Part shown: positions 52,855 through 64,000 of the stretch, piece by piece
How the letters are laid out: each line of letters opens with the position of its first letter
How positions within the stretch are numbered: position 1 is the stretch's first letter
DNA from: Plectrocnemia conspersa
Taxonomy: Eukaryota > Arthropoda > Insecta > Trichoptera > Polycentropodidae
NCBI GenBank assembly: GCA_009617715.1
Contig: VTFK01000245.1
Location: 806,001 to 870,000 of the forward strand
DNA length: 64,000 nucleotides
Reading direction: 5' to 3'
Translations under genes and position numbers: made by a program
Notes under the pieces: generated by a model
Told to the model about the DNA's origin: nothing
What the model saw: the letters and a program-made list of their open reading frames with translations, nothing else
Database searches by the model: none

Positions 52855-52932
52855 ATCGAACGTTGAAGAGTTTAGCACTGCACCCTTCGATGCAGTTCTC
52901 CCTCATTCATTCGACCTCAAATTGCTCCACTA
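52855..52932 (+). other. Candidate 78-nt internal exon
   Basis: A segment between an acceptor (TTTCAACAATAG) and a strong donor (TA|GTAAGT) is more GC-balanced than its surroundings and encodes, in one open frame, EEFSTAPFDAVLPHSFDLKL. A second frame is also open from an internal ATG. The protein is not recognised. It might belong to the same transcript as 48605-48853 and a possible terminal exon at about 53990-54137 ending KRIKLDELGLVD. All of this is inference. Confidence 0.3.
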
Positions 52933-54416
52933 GTAAGTAGCCCAAAGACATTAAGCTCACCGAAAATTTCCATTGCCAAATTGTGTAATTTTCATATAAA
53001 ATTAAATTAAAATACCTTATTTTATGTGCATTTTTTACGGCGGTAACAAATTGCGTCCAGGGGCTGTTCACTGTTTACAAAAGAAGGGTAAACTGTAAAC
53101 CGAGTCCAACGTAATTCTATACGGTTTGGTCATCGGAGTTTGTGCATCAAATAATGAATAATCACGGTAGGGATGTTGAACAATTGGTATTGAATTATGC
53201 CGACATGTAATGGGATATTATTAACAAAGTAAATAGAATATCGAATTTATTATGTATATTAAGAGTCAGTTGTAGATATATTTATATTTTTTACATTATT
53301 TATATCTTAGTTTTTAAATCATTTTAACACGAAAAAGTAGTACTTGTATATGACATATAAATAATATTTATTTATATTTAATATGAAGAGGTGACTAAAA
53401 ATAAATTACAAACTTTAGTTAGCGAGTAAGAGTTCTACTCCAACATCTCTGCAATTTAAAATAATAGTTATACATAAGAATAAAGACAAGCAAACCAAAA
53501 AAATAAGTTTATTTCATTATATTTTATATATATGTTAATAAATTTATACTTATGGATGCTTATATTCTCTACAATTTCTGCACACAAAGAAACCATAGAG
53601 TGTAATTATGTGTGATATTACTTTTAGACGTTACTATTAAATAATGCAGATTTAGAACCAGAGCTATTATACATCGTAAATTATAGAATATCCAAAAATT
53701 GTCCACATCACTCTTGACACATTTGTATACACACACACCGGCTGCAGCAATCAAGTTTAACATCACATATGAATAAATCATTGCCTTCAGTCGATAGTAC
53801 CGTGCCATTGCAAATGCATTGCCGTTTAGGGTGGTATTGTGCGTTACATATCCAAAGCGCGAGGGGTAGTTTAGCCCTTGGGCCAAAATATAGCCGGCAG
53901 CTAGGAACCGTCATAATCCATCGGCAATGCTCCATTCACTTCATTCGATCCGCTTGTTATGCTGTTTGTCGGTCCATTCGCCGGGATGTAATGTTTTGGG
54001 CAAATATTCAGAACGAATCGTGTTTGCTCATAGTGAGGCAAACAAAACGGGCGTTGGATATAGAGAAAAAAAGTATTATAAACGAGGAAATTATTGCAAA
54101 ACGAATTAAATTAGACGAGCTTGGGCTAGTCGATTAAATGTTCGTTAATTGGAATAAAAGTCTGACTTGAGAGCTTTTGAGGACATTTAAATTATATGTG
54201 TTCATTACTCTTACTCCTAGCAATTATTGTTTGCAGATATTTGATTTATTTTATTTAAGATTAATAATGTGTAGTTATACTATTTACCTTTACTTATTTA
54301 GTACTGAAATCTTGACACGAAGAAGGAACGTTTTTCTTAGCTTTAAATCGATTCTTTATTCTCAAGAATTTTTCGATCTTTAGATATATGCAATAGTCAT
54401 TTAATATTTCACTTAC

Positions 54417-54545
54417 TCGGGAGTACCTCAAGGGTATAATCTGGGCCCTCTGTTATTAATGACATAAATACGACAGTTACGAATTTCTTTTGAATGCCGA
54501 TAATTTAAAATTGTTTAGTTGCATTCGATATGTAGCGAATTGTAC
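54417..54545 (+). mobile_element. Decayed LINE reverse-transcriptase fragment (palm region)
   Basis: From 54420 the frame reads GVPQGYNLGPLLL, the conserved GVPQGS.LGPLLF block of jockey/CR1-type reverse transcriptases. After a frameshift, INDINTTVTNFFLNADNLKLF aligns with the FINDI...FADDLKLF block. The catalytic Asp-Asp pair is changed (ADN), a second sign that this copy is dead. Confidence 0.75.
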
Positions 54546-55264
54546 AGTGATTTATATTCTCAATGAATTAACCGTCTGCTTTTTAGTGGCAGAAAATGAC
54601 ATAATATATCATTTAACTGATCTCATTTACCATCAGAATACATATAATACATACAATCTTTGTGAAAAATTTTTCAATAGAACAACTTCCACTAAAATTG
54701 TATACTTTTAAATACGATTTTTACATTTTAAAATATTTTATTGCTTTATTTGTAGAGTGATGATTCACTGAAAAGCTTAATTTATATTTAAAAAAAAATC
54801 CAATTAAAAAAGATAATTAAGTCTAAGTTTTACTGCTTAAGTAAATTATTAGTAGCTCTTTTTTGTAAACTATATGTAATATTAGCAAAACGAAAAAAAT
54901 AAGAACGCATTAACAAACTTAAGCCTAATCAGATATCTACAATTATATAACATTAAAAAAATATTTCGAGTAACTAAACTAATCTATCACAAGTATCAGA
55001 TACCTTAAATTTTAAAGCACAGATTACTTTATAGTAGAGTTTTTCAAATTGAAGAAAACCGGCGTTTTAAGTAAAGTAAAAACGATTTTTTCTTAAAATA
55101 TATTTTCTCTATTTATGTTGATTATAATTTTATAATTTTATTGTGAAGATAACATTCACTTAATCCTAACATAGGAATTATTATTTCATTAAAGAATATC
55201 TATATTAAAATAATATATGTAATTTTTAATTTATATAATACACACACACTCACATAATTTTTCA

Positions 55265-55450
55265 GATTTAGTATTCGAATAGCTCGACAGCAGCTGTCCT
55301 ACGTGCTCCTGCTCTTTGACGCGGAACCATAAATATATGTGTAGGGTTCGAATCCCGGTTATTGCTTCTAAACAATGCAGAGCTCATTATGAGCGTTCAG
55401 GGGGACACCGCCGGTGCCCTCGTTTAACGTTTGACAACTACTGAACAATG
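55265..55450 (+). mobile_element. SINE-like element with tRNA-type B box
   Basis: GGGTTCGAATCCC at about 55347 is a strong pol III B-box match, preceded by tRNA-like but non-folding sequence. A GC-rich downstream part follows (GGGGGACACCGCCGGTGCCC) that includes a short palindrome (CACCGCCGGTG). It differs from the family at 61.1 kb. It lies just beyond the 3' end of tap. Confidence 0.5.
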
Positions 55451-55640
55451 CTTTGATTTATTTTCGACGCCAGTGCAACGGAAAAAAGCTCACAATAGAG
55501 ACACGTTATTTTTTATTTAACAAATAAAACCTCTGAAAGTCAATTTTACTAAACTTTTTACTTAGCAATTAACAATAAGAAAAACTTTTTTTATTGTATA
55601 TGAATTTTATTTGTTATATAAATATTATAAAAAATACATT

Positions 55641-55646
55641 TTTATT
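55641..55646 (-). terminator. Candidate tap poly(A) signal
   Basis: AATAAA on the minus strand lies about 140 bases after the tap stop codon. Further copies at about 55606 and 55590 are alternatives. Confidence 0.4.
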
Positions 55647-55782
55647 TAATTTAGCGTAAATATAATACATTATATATTTTTAACTATCTATATAAATTAT
55701 ATATAAAAAATACATTAGGCACCGTTTATACATAGGAAATGTATTATAAAAATGACTAGATCAATAATATAAATATTAAATA

Positions 55783-57038
55783 TTAGGCGTTCAAGCTCCT
55801 GTATTGATTCTTATAATTATTTGGATAGTATTCGTTCCAATTCTCGTAAGTATTATTTCCATATCCATAAGCTCTATAATCTGGATATTCTGTTGAATAG
55901 GCACCGTTTGGCGAATTGTATGAATGTGTATTAGGTATGATTGTATTATTATTTGGAATTTCATATGTAGTTTTTCCGCTGTTCCTTGCGGCTTCAAAAG
56001 CTCTGTTGAAAAGCTCGTAGTTTTCCTGCGAAAAGCTTCCTTCATTATGTTTTTTATTTTTATTAGAAATAATATGCGTGAACGGGTCTTGAGCGTCTTT
56101 TGTCATATAAGGATCTGTTTCGGGAAAGAATGCTCTCGGATTTGATACATAACCACTTCCGGTCGTAGAAGCGATGCTGTTTCCTCCATTGTTGTTTATA
56201 GACACTGTCACATTTCCAACGTTGACTAAAACACCTTGAGCAGTCTGACAAAAATTCGCTCCACTAGGCAAATGCGAATTTTGATAGTCGCTGCTCTGAT
56301 AATTACAATTTGGGTAGTCGTACTTTTGAACTGGCATAATGAACATCTCTTTGAAAGATTCGTTTGTGATCTTCTCTCCGGATATTGAGTAATTTTGCAG
56401 CTTTTCATAGTTCAAAGTGAATCCTTCTGGCAGCGTTTCAGAATCTAAATTATCCAAAGTATCCATAATTTGACTCAAAGCAAAAATATAGTTATGAGCG
56501 AATCTGAGCGTCTCAATCTTAGTCAGCTTATTATCTTCCGGAAAAGTAGGCAAAACGCGTCTCAGTTTATCCAAAGCTTCATTCAGCATGTGCATTCTGT
56601 TCCTTTCTCTATCATTAGCTTTCATACGCCTGTTTTTCTTGATTTTTAACACTTGCGTCGGACTTCTCGATCTAGTCACTCTGTTTTACCGTGCGCGTAC
56701 TTTCTCTTCGGTTTATTAAGGTCTTTTTCTTTATTTTTAACATTCTTTTTAGGCGTTGAAAAAGTGGCTTTCGTCTTTAGATCGGATACAAAATCGTTTA
56801 ATTCGCTTTGTGTGGAATATTCTTGTTGAAACAATCTTGTTTTTAAGGCATGTCTTGATTTGACGGGCGAAGGCGATAACATCACGCCATAGTCGGAACT
56901 GTTCAGATTTTTAATCGGAGTCACATTAGTCGACGGGGTGAAGACATCTTGGAAACTCCTCTCTAGTCCAGAATCCGAAGAGCAAATACTATCGGTGATG
57001 TCCATGGAATAGTCTTCAAAACTTGAGTAGCATGACAT
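55783..57038 (-). CDS. tap: Neurogenin-family bHLH transcription factor, with a one-base frameshift
   Basis: Single coding exon. Translation starts [20 protein letters not shown] at 57038, directly after an inferred splice acceptor at 57046, and ends at TAA 55783. The product would be about 418 residues. Neurogenins (Drosophila tap) dimerise with Daughterless on E-boxes and drive neuronal differentiation. The first frame runs 120 codons to a stop after [10 protein letters not shown]. The next frame begins at once with [18 protein letters not shown] and carries the complete bHLH (56631-56464): basic region [14 protein letters not shown], helix 1 [13 protein letters not shown], loop [10 protein letters not shown], helix 2 [18 protein letters not shown]. 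One extra A in the four-A run at 56684-56687 would join the frames as GKNRVTRS, the wording I recall from the fly protein. The tail is rich in Asn and Tyr. The identity is firm; whether the frameshift is real is not. Confidence 0.92.
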
Positions 57039-57045
57039 CGTGGGG

Positions 57046-57485
57046 CTGTGAAAAATAAAATGAAATATAGCATATGGAGTGACATGACATGTTTGTCCAC
57101 AGATAGTCATACTTTTTCGAAATACGTGATTTGATTTGAATAAGATAGGGGTTGAAATGGTAATAATTAACTTTTTGAACAGGTGTTGGCCCCCTTGAAT
57201 TTTTGGAGCGTGACGGAGCGTGGCAAGTCACTTGATCGTGATTGTATAACACCGTAATATCAAAGTCAATTAAATGCATGTATATATAATATATATACAC
57301 TAAATCAATTAAATTAACAAAATGTTTAATAAAAATAATAAATAGATTAACTATATTTTAAAAAAAAAATTTACGAGCTAGCGTTAATATGTTTCATATA
57401 ATATAACAAAATAATTAAAAATAATATCTTTGATCTACTTTTTTTATATTATGATTAATAAAAAAAAAAATAAAATTATACTCAC
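57046..57485 (-). other. Inferred 5'UTR intron of tap
   Basis: On the minus strand a donor AAC|GTGAGT at 57485 and an acceptor TTTTATTTTTCACAG ending at 57046 define a 440-base intron that ends seven bases before the ATG. This implies a short non-coding first exon of about 57486-57645. Confidence 0.5.
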
Positions 57486-57642
57486 GTTTGTTATCATATC
57501 TATGGCACGAGTTTTTTTTAATTCACTTTATTATTTTAACATTTATGCTTTTTTTATAAATCACTATCTATCGTATGTAGTGCAGTAATTTATTTTTTGG
57601 TCTAATTCGAAGGAGACTTCGCACCCCTACAGTACATTGCAA

Positions 57643-57694
57643 ACTGAGCGCTCCTCTACTTTTTCACCCTATTTATTAAATTTATGTCACGTGA
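57643..57694 (-). promoter_or_regulatory. Core promoter of tap: initiator, TATA-like box and E-box
   Basis: Read on the minus strand: the palindromic GTCACGTGAC (E-box CACGTG, about 57687-57696), then a TATA-like TTTAATAAATA (57680-57670), then the arthropod initiator TCAGT (57647-57643). The distance from TATA-like box to initiator is about 30 bases, the standard spacing. The predicted start lies about 160 bases before the 5'UTR donor. The E-box could bind bHLH proteins (including Max/USF-type), but the ligand is not known. Confidence 0.5.
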
Positions 57695-57929
57695 CTTCGT
57701 TTATAAAAATGGGCGTACCCTAAATAGAGTGTGCACATATTTAGCATATAAATGCATATACTGTATTAATATTATTTTAAATAAGGCAAAATTATTTTCA
57801 TACAAATTAATAATTCCTAATTTAAAATAAAGAATAAGAAATTTAGGGCTACATATATTATTAAATATATCTTAAATTGTATATATATAATATAAATACA
57901 TAGATTCATTGATGAAATTATCAACATTC

Positions 57930-58085
57930 AGTCATATTATAACTAAACAATTTAAAAACATACCATTTAATAAATATTAACTTTTTAACTACTGGTTATT
58001 TAGGTAAATTACTGACCACTTATTAAACCTAATAAATGTTTAAATAAATTACTGACATAATAAATTAGATTATGGTTTAAATAAG
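57930..58085 (+). repeat. Dispersed AT-rich repeat, copy 1
   Basis: GTCATATTATAACTAAA, ACATACCATTTAATAA, GGTTATTTAGGTAAATTACT and the closing ATTATGGTTTAA recur in the same order at 61465-61617. A reversed, shorter relative may lie at about 60910-61010 (TCAGTAAT and GATCAGTAACTT). Family unknown. Confidence 0.6.
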
Positions 58086-61000
58086 AGATAATTATTAAGT
58101 AGGAAGTAACAAATAATCCCGTAAATAAAAAATAAAACATAGCAAATTGTTTGGAATAAGTATTAATGTGCAATAACTTTTTAAGCAGTCAGAATCTTTT
58201 GATAATGATTGCAGATAATAATTTGTTATAGCCACAGCATCAATTCCTATTTATTCATTTTTTGTTCTAGGTAATAATTTTCTAGTATGCTCATAATATT
58301 TTGTCATAGACGGTTTATTATATATATTATATTTTAAAGCTGTGCATGTTAATATTTATTATTTCACTCATATCATTCTGTAATATATTTTTTCCGATAA
58401 AAATACAGTGCATATTATTTAGAGCTTAAATATGAGCTTTAGGTTTTAATTTAATATTTTTGAAATAGAAATGGAAATTTTTTAATAAAATATTTTTTTA
58501 TATATAAATTATATTCCGTCTAGATCATTTATATATCTTTGCAATAAAATTTTGGTTTGTTATACCATGTTTATATTTTTTGATTAGTTGATTTTATTAT
58601 TTATATTTTGGTGAGCATTATTATAAGAGCATTATTGTCAGATTTTAAATCAGTGACAAAGATACATTTTTTCATATTTGTTTTACTAGATGGTTTGATT
58701 GATTACAAATTATATAATATACAAATAATTTTAAACTAAATCATCATACTAGTAAAAATCTTAACTATACTATTTCAACATATTCAAAAAGGGTTTTTAT
58801 ATATTTATAAAAAGAAACTCTAAACTTTAAGATTGAAATAACACAGTAGAAACTTATATATGTTTGTAATAAATATACAGCATAGAAAAAACTAAATGTT
58901 TTAAGTGTATTTATATTATGAGGTAATCTCTAAATAAATGTCATTTAATAACGACACAAAAAAAAATAATAATTAAGTGTTTATTTTCAAAATATAATTT
59001 TCTTCTGAATATATGATCTTCTCTTACTTCTCGGTCATTTTTTGAACCCTATTAGCATAATTTTTAGAGGCTTTGATGCAAAATAATCCAATAGTCCCCT
59101 TTTTACATATTTTGCATTTTAAAATTTTACTCGTGTTGCATCGATCAAAAAATTATAGTTATAAGGAGCAAGGTCTAGAGAAAGAAGTGGATGCGATAAA
59201 GTTTCTTGATTTTATCGAGAATAAATTTTGTCACATAGGAATGCGTATTGTCGTGTTAAAGAACATATTTATTCTTAGACTTCTGTTGATAAGTAGGGGG
59301 CGTTTTTCACTTCCTAGTGCAAACGATCCAGCTGCAATAGAAGCTTGCTGTTATTGTTTGGTCAGACTTTAAAGTTCAGTAATGCACCATACACACAAAA
59401 TACATTTTTCTTAACAGTGAGCTTCGAGGTAGGTTTTGCTATTTGACCTTTAGATAATCACTGTCTTCTACGACGACTGTTGTAGTACAACGCCTATTTT
59501 TATCCCCGGTTATCAAATGATCATGAAAAGGAGACCAGCTTTAAGATCTAGAATACGCGCCGTGGATACGCGCCGTATTTATTTTCTTGATTTAATTCGC
59601 GTGGAACACATACACATTGTTTCCATGCCTTCCCAAATCTTCTCCGTATAGATAGATAGTTTAAAGATTTGTTTCTATTTCTGCAGACAGGATATCATTG
59701 TCTATATTTGCTAATCTCCCAAGTACAGGACTACTTTTGATATCGTAATTTTCCATTCGATTTTTTTAAACCATCTTAGACATTTACGGATATCTAATGA
59801 ATGTTTTTATTGGATTTTTTTTTAAGAAATTTATTTAACATGCAGTTTTGTATAAATTGTACAATTTGTAAAATTTTATACATAAAGCAAAAATAATATT
59901 TACTGCTAGTTTATATCTTCTACCCTTTAATAAAAGTTAACTTGTTAATCAACCGTTTTACACGATCGCGTGTAACGATTTTTCCAATATGTCGACAAAT
60001 TCCTGTGTCGAATTTCGCACATTGCGAAAAGGAATAAAAAGCATTTTTACGCTTAACAAACAGAAACCCTTTCATAAAAAAATGCAATTTTTTCAGTCCA
60101 ATATCCAATCGAATCAAATCGAATCCTCTAATCGGGCGAAAGATCGACGTTGAAAGGGTTGATTTTTCACAGTTAAAACACATTTATATTATTTATTCAT
60201 CTCAACACATGTACACATTAAACTAATAAATGATTCCCATTTGGGCAATTTCTAATGTTAAAATTAATAGTACAATTTCTAATTAATTCGTAGAACTCTA
60301 TATCGCGACTAATTTATAATAAAAATACATTCATATTATTATTCAAGATGCGATGTTATATTTTGTATGATTTTTAGTCAAGGTGGGTTATGTGTTTTAT
60401 AAACACAAAGGTCGTTTTATCTATTCACTGCAAAACAAACGGAACTGATCAAGTGTAAAAACTGAATTATAATTCAAATCGCTAACAAAACATTATCTCC
60501 AAACGTACAGCCGCTAATGTGCTACATTTATTTACGCTAACCCTTTCAGTATTTTAGGGGTAACTTTCCCCGTGCGTTCAAATTAATCACAAATAATCCA
60601 GTGGCTTTATATTTTTGACTATCTTTAAGTTTATTACTTTAATATATATATTTCCAAATTTTATTACTAGCATAGTATATTTTCGCTATATTGTATTCAC
60701 TTCTAACAATATAGTGTTCCGTAATAAAACTTATAAGAATATTAAATAAACATTTTATACCATATTATATATGTCAATTTTTAAAGTAACCTTTCACATT
60801 ATTTGTTATCTAGAAGCTTTACATTGCTTTAAATATAATTGTATAAATATTAGTATTTATTTATAATATAATGTCAAAAGAATAAAAAAATGATCTGCAG
60901 AAACTTTTAAGTGAAACGGTCAGTAATAAAAAAATTATGTCAGTTTTTAATTATAAATGATCAGTAACTTTGTTTTACACTTTTTAGTAAACGATCAGAA

Positions 61001-61107
61001 AATCGATTTTGTATCAATTTATTATAGAGACAATATCAAAGCTCATTTATTGATTTTTGCTTAAAAAATTCATTATTTATTATTTTTAATAGAAAAATTC
61101 AAAATAA

Positions 61108-61415
61108 GGACGGAATAGCGTAGTCCGTAATGTCCCAAACTAGTAACTCTGAGGTTACGGGTTCGATCCCCAGCAGTGGCACTCGAATTTTTTTTTATAA
61201 AAATGTGCTATTATTAAAAAAACCGGTCCCAGCTGCAGTGACATATATTGGTTATAAATTAAATTACACATGTTAATTATTATTATAGATTCCCATATTA
61301 ATTATTATTATATTATTCCCATACGGATTCCCATATTTTCAATCTAGTGGTTAATATTTACCCCGTTGTAACGCATTGGACTTACGCCTTTCAGGTCACA
61401 ACGGAAGAGCTAATA
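61108..61415 (+). mobile_element. SINE-like element, tRNA-derived head and conserved tail
   Basis: The head has an A-box-like TAGCGTAGTCCG (about 61118) and a B box GGGTTCGATCCCC (about 61160), correctly spaced for a pol III promoter. The tail has TTTACCCCGTTGTAACGCAT and CAACGGAAGAGC, shared with the copy at 16.77 kb. This is the most complete copy in the window. Confidence 0.65.
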
Positions 61416-61464
61416 ATTAAAAATAATAAAAAAACAACGCATATTATCGTTCTTTTATAAATTA

Positions 61465-61617
61465 GGTCATATTATAACTAAAATAAATAATTTAAAAATA
61501 TACCATTTAATAATTAATAACCAGTGTTTATTTAGGTATATTACCAATAATTTATTAAAACTACTAACCGTTTAATTAAATTACTGACTATAATAATATT
61601 ATATTATGGTTTAATTA
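61465..61617 (+). repeat. Dispersed AT-rich repeat, copy 2
   Basis: This is the partner of 57930-58085 in the same orientation, starting about 50 bases beyond the SINE-like copy. Blocks are GTCATATTATAACTAAA, ATACCATTTAATAATTAATA, TTTATTTAGGTATATTAC and ATTATGGTTTAATTAC. Confidence 0.6.
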
Positions 61618-63239
61618 CTTAGATTCATAGTTACGCATGTTTAAAGTTAGGTATGTCAACTGTTCGTACAGAAATGACAAAGTAACACTTTTGATGTATC
61701 CTTTTATATTCAATTTTGATACATACACATCCAGGGTGATATACACACACATCATAGGGGTGGTGCACGCGCGTCTAGTACTAGTTACCACCCCTCCGCC
61801 CTTAACCCAAAAAGGGTTATGAATGAATAATACCAAGCTGCATGTACCTGTTTGTGTGCACAAAAAATCTCTCGAAAATTTATTAGCGGCCGTCGTAGTA
61901 GGGGTGGCAGGAAAAATAAAACTCCCCCGGAGGGGCACGACCGCCCCCTCCAAGGAGCAAACCCCCGAAACGGCATTGTTGGTGTTTTAATCCGACAAAC
62001 AGGCCTATTGAAAGTTTTAACAGCGAACCGAGGATATTTTTTATCCATTCGGCATGGTCACAATGTAACGACTTTGGGGGCAAAGGGTTCAACGGATCAT
62101 CGGGATTGAGCGAAATTGAGCTTTATGGTTCGGAACTTTAAGGGTTGAAAATGATTGATGAAATTCAACACAGGTATTTTAAAGTTTGACTGACAGCTAC
62201 ACAAGCATTGTGTGTTTATAATGAAAGTATTAATATTTTCGGCTTGGATATCAATAATAGCCAAATCCGTCGATTACATCTCCTGCTCTTTGTGTTTGTT
62301 CAGATCTTGACGGGTCAACCCTACCGCAGCGATTGAAGGGTTGTAGTGTTTTTAATGTTTAAAAGATTAGCGCATGCTCTTCTACACATTGTAACGATTA
62401 TGTAATGGTTTTGAATAGAATAGAAACAAGTGAATAGCTTGATGCAAGCAACAGCTATTTTAATATTAATTATTTGTTTTTAATTTCAACAATGCTTTTA
62501 ATATAGAGGTTACTGTAAAATACAATCAAGTTAAATAAAGGAATTGTGTATTATTCTATGATATATTTTATAATAAATTAATAAACGCTATATAGTGTTG
62601 AATTATTTTAGCTTAATAGTTTAATAATGATTATGTAAGCAAATTGACAGTTTTCAGTATTGAAACAATAATATTATAAAGAAATTTTGTTTATATATTT
62701 TTACTATAATTCCGTGTCTAATAATTCAATTTTTAAAACCCCAACCCTGATAAAAATCGAAATTCAAACAAAATGCCATATGTAACAATACCCAGATGTA
62801 AAAATAGCCAAAAACTAAAGAAAAACGATAATAACAAGTCTTTTTTAAAGATAACACAATATAAACAAGCTATTTTTTGTCAACCGCTATAACCGTTTGT
62901 CACCACTAAACAATGTATTGGTACTCATTCAAACGCGCTGCTTAAAGATTCTATGGCATTGCCTTGCTCAAGACAATTTTTTTTTATTCATACCAGTAAA
63001 ATGATCTTTGCAGTGTATAAAAATACATATGCTACTTTGAATCAATGTAACAGTTAAAAACTATTTAAATAAATAAATTTTATGTGTACTATATATTAAA
63101 CTATTTCAATAGAAAATTATCTTTGCATATTTTGGTGAAGCACAAGTCTGAAAAATATAAATATTGGAAAAAATCCCAAAAATATAATCGATTGCTGGGA
63201 AAAAATATGATAAAATAATTTTTGGTATAAATATAATAT

Positions 63240-63665
63240 TGACAAAAATATTCGAAAGACCTGACTTTGAATCCCATATGGACCCTAATGTGTCTGTGTC
63301 CTAATTGTATCGTGTCTGAATATTAATAATTATTTAATATTTATAATTTCGATTAACCATTTTCCTAGAATTGCATAAATAATAAAAAAAATAATTCGAA
63401 TAAATTATTAGTAAGCTGTAACAATAGCTTATAATTATTAAAACAACTCCCATATTAACAGACTTTAATCATTAATTTTTATTTTTTTTAAATTTTATTT
63501 TGATGAGTAATTTTTATAAGATTAAAATTATTTAATTGATCAGTGATTTTTATTAGTTTATTTGTATTCAATTTCATCACTGATTTATAGACTTAAAGGT
63601 TGTTGATTGTGTTTACATCGTTATAACGAATTGAGCTAAGCCCAAACTTGGTTTTGATAGTTGGA
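63240..63665 (+). mobile_element. SINE-like copy, diverged
   Basis: The head segment GACCTGACTTTGAATCCCAT resembles the B-box region at 14.84 kb. A body with ATTTAATATTTATAATTTCG follows, then a tail GTGTTTACATCGTTATAACG matching the tails at 16.77 and 61.36 kb. Head, body and tail occur in the order expected from the other copies. Confidence 0.5.
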
Positions 63666-64000
63666 GTTTTCATATACCTAGTCTGCCTAATAAATTAAAT
63701 TTTTACTAAATTAAAACAAATTTGCTTTAATGTCGTAACTCTTTAATATATGAGAATAAAAAAACTTGATATATAAAAGTTAATCTTTTGTCATTTATGG
63801 AATCTTTAATGAAAATATTTATAATTACAAATAAAAAAAAATATAGACTAATATGTATTAAAATTTACATAATAATCAAAGCAATTGATGAGTTTAGATG
63901 TCTTTAAATAATTTCAAAAAGTATTTTTTTAAATAAATATTACTTACGTTGATAAGATGTTATCAAAATCATTACGTAGTCTCATTCATTAAATCATTAC

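Larger units (their letters stand above)
57700..64000. other. Upstream flank of tap: AT-rich, repeat-rich, no gene recognised
   Basis: No coding exon is recognisable. Open frames at 59.07-59.37 kb (+) and 59.92-60.18 kb (-) are unremarkable in composition and match no known family. GC-balanced patches occur at 59.5-59.65 and 61.75-62.12 kb. Dispersed repeats and SINE-like copies are listed separately. Regulatory elements for tap would be expected here, but none can be named from sequence. Confidence 0.45.

Noticed and set aside
55783..56679. tap taken as a separate gene starting with a GTG codon
   Set aside because: The frame has no ATG at its start and begins in the middle of conserved neurogenin text. 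The preceding frame supplies the missing N-terminus, so one frameshifted gene explains both.
61118..61180. Functional tRNA gene
   Set aside because: A and B boxes are present, but acceptor and anticodon stems do not form and a SINE-type tail follows.

Overview
The window looks like nuclear DNA of an insect. It is strongly AT-rich, its genes are split by GT-AG introns from about 60 bp to 14 kb, and its three recognisable genes have clear arthropod counterparts. Much of the non-coding DNA is decayed transposable elements: tRNA-derived SINE-like copies, foldback MITEs and fragments of a jockey/CR1-type LINE. The sequence alone does not settle the order or species, and I saw no bacterial, viral or CRISPR features.

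Layout. 1-13.1 kb holds no convincing gene. It contains a pair of inverted repeats about 4 kb apart (209-560 and 4484-4949) and a tandemly duplicated palindrome built around (TA)n (7166-8352). 13.4-34.4 kb (+) carries an NDRG-family gene of the Drosophila CG2082 type, with nine coding exons and a first intron of 14.4 kb full of repeats. 34.4-38.6 kb is its 3' flank and intergenic DNA. 38.87-43.77 kb (+) carries a kinesin-8 motor (Klp67A/KIF18A type) with seven coding exons; its second intron contains a GC-rich island and a truncated MITE copy. 43.8-55.7 kb is mostly AT-rich non-coding DNA, with a possible non-coding first exon near 48.6-48.85 kb, one coding-like exon at 52.86 kb and a dead LINE fragment at 54.42 kb. 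55.78-57.04 kb (-) carries a neurogenin-family bHLH gene (tap), preceded by an inferred 5'UTR intron and core promoter. 57.7-64 kb is repeat-rich intergenic DNA.

The three genes are not an operon and have no obvious shared pathway: NDRG is a non-catalytic alpha/beta-hydrolase-fold protein, kinesin-8 controls spindle microtubule length and tap specifies neurons. The most useful observations are: (1) a one-base frameshift in a short A-run just upstream of the bHLH domain of tap, probably a sequence error; (2) a 30-nt in-frame candidate microexon in NDRG; (3) cell-cycle motifs (CHR-like and MYB sites, a KEN box) on the kinesin-8 gene; and (4) several small repeat families that occur more than once in the window. 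I found no convincing new multi-gene system.
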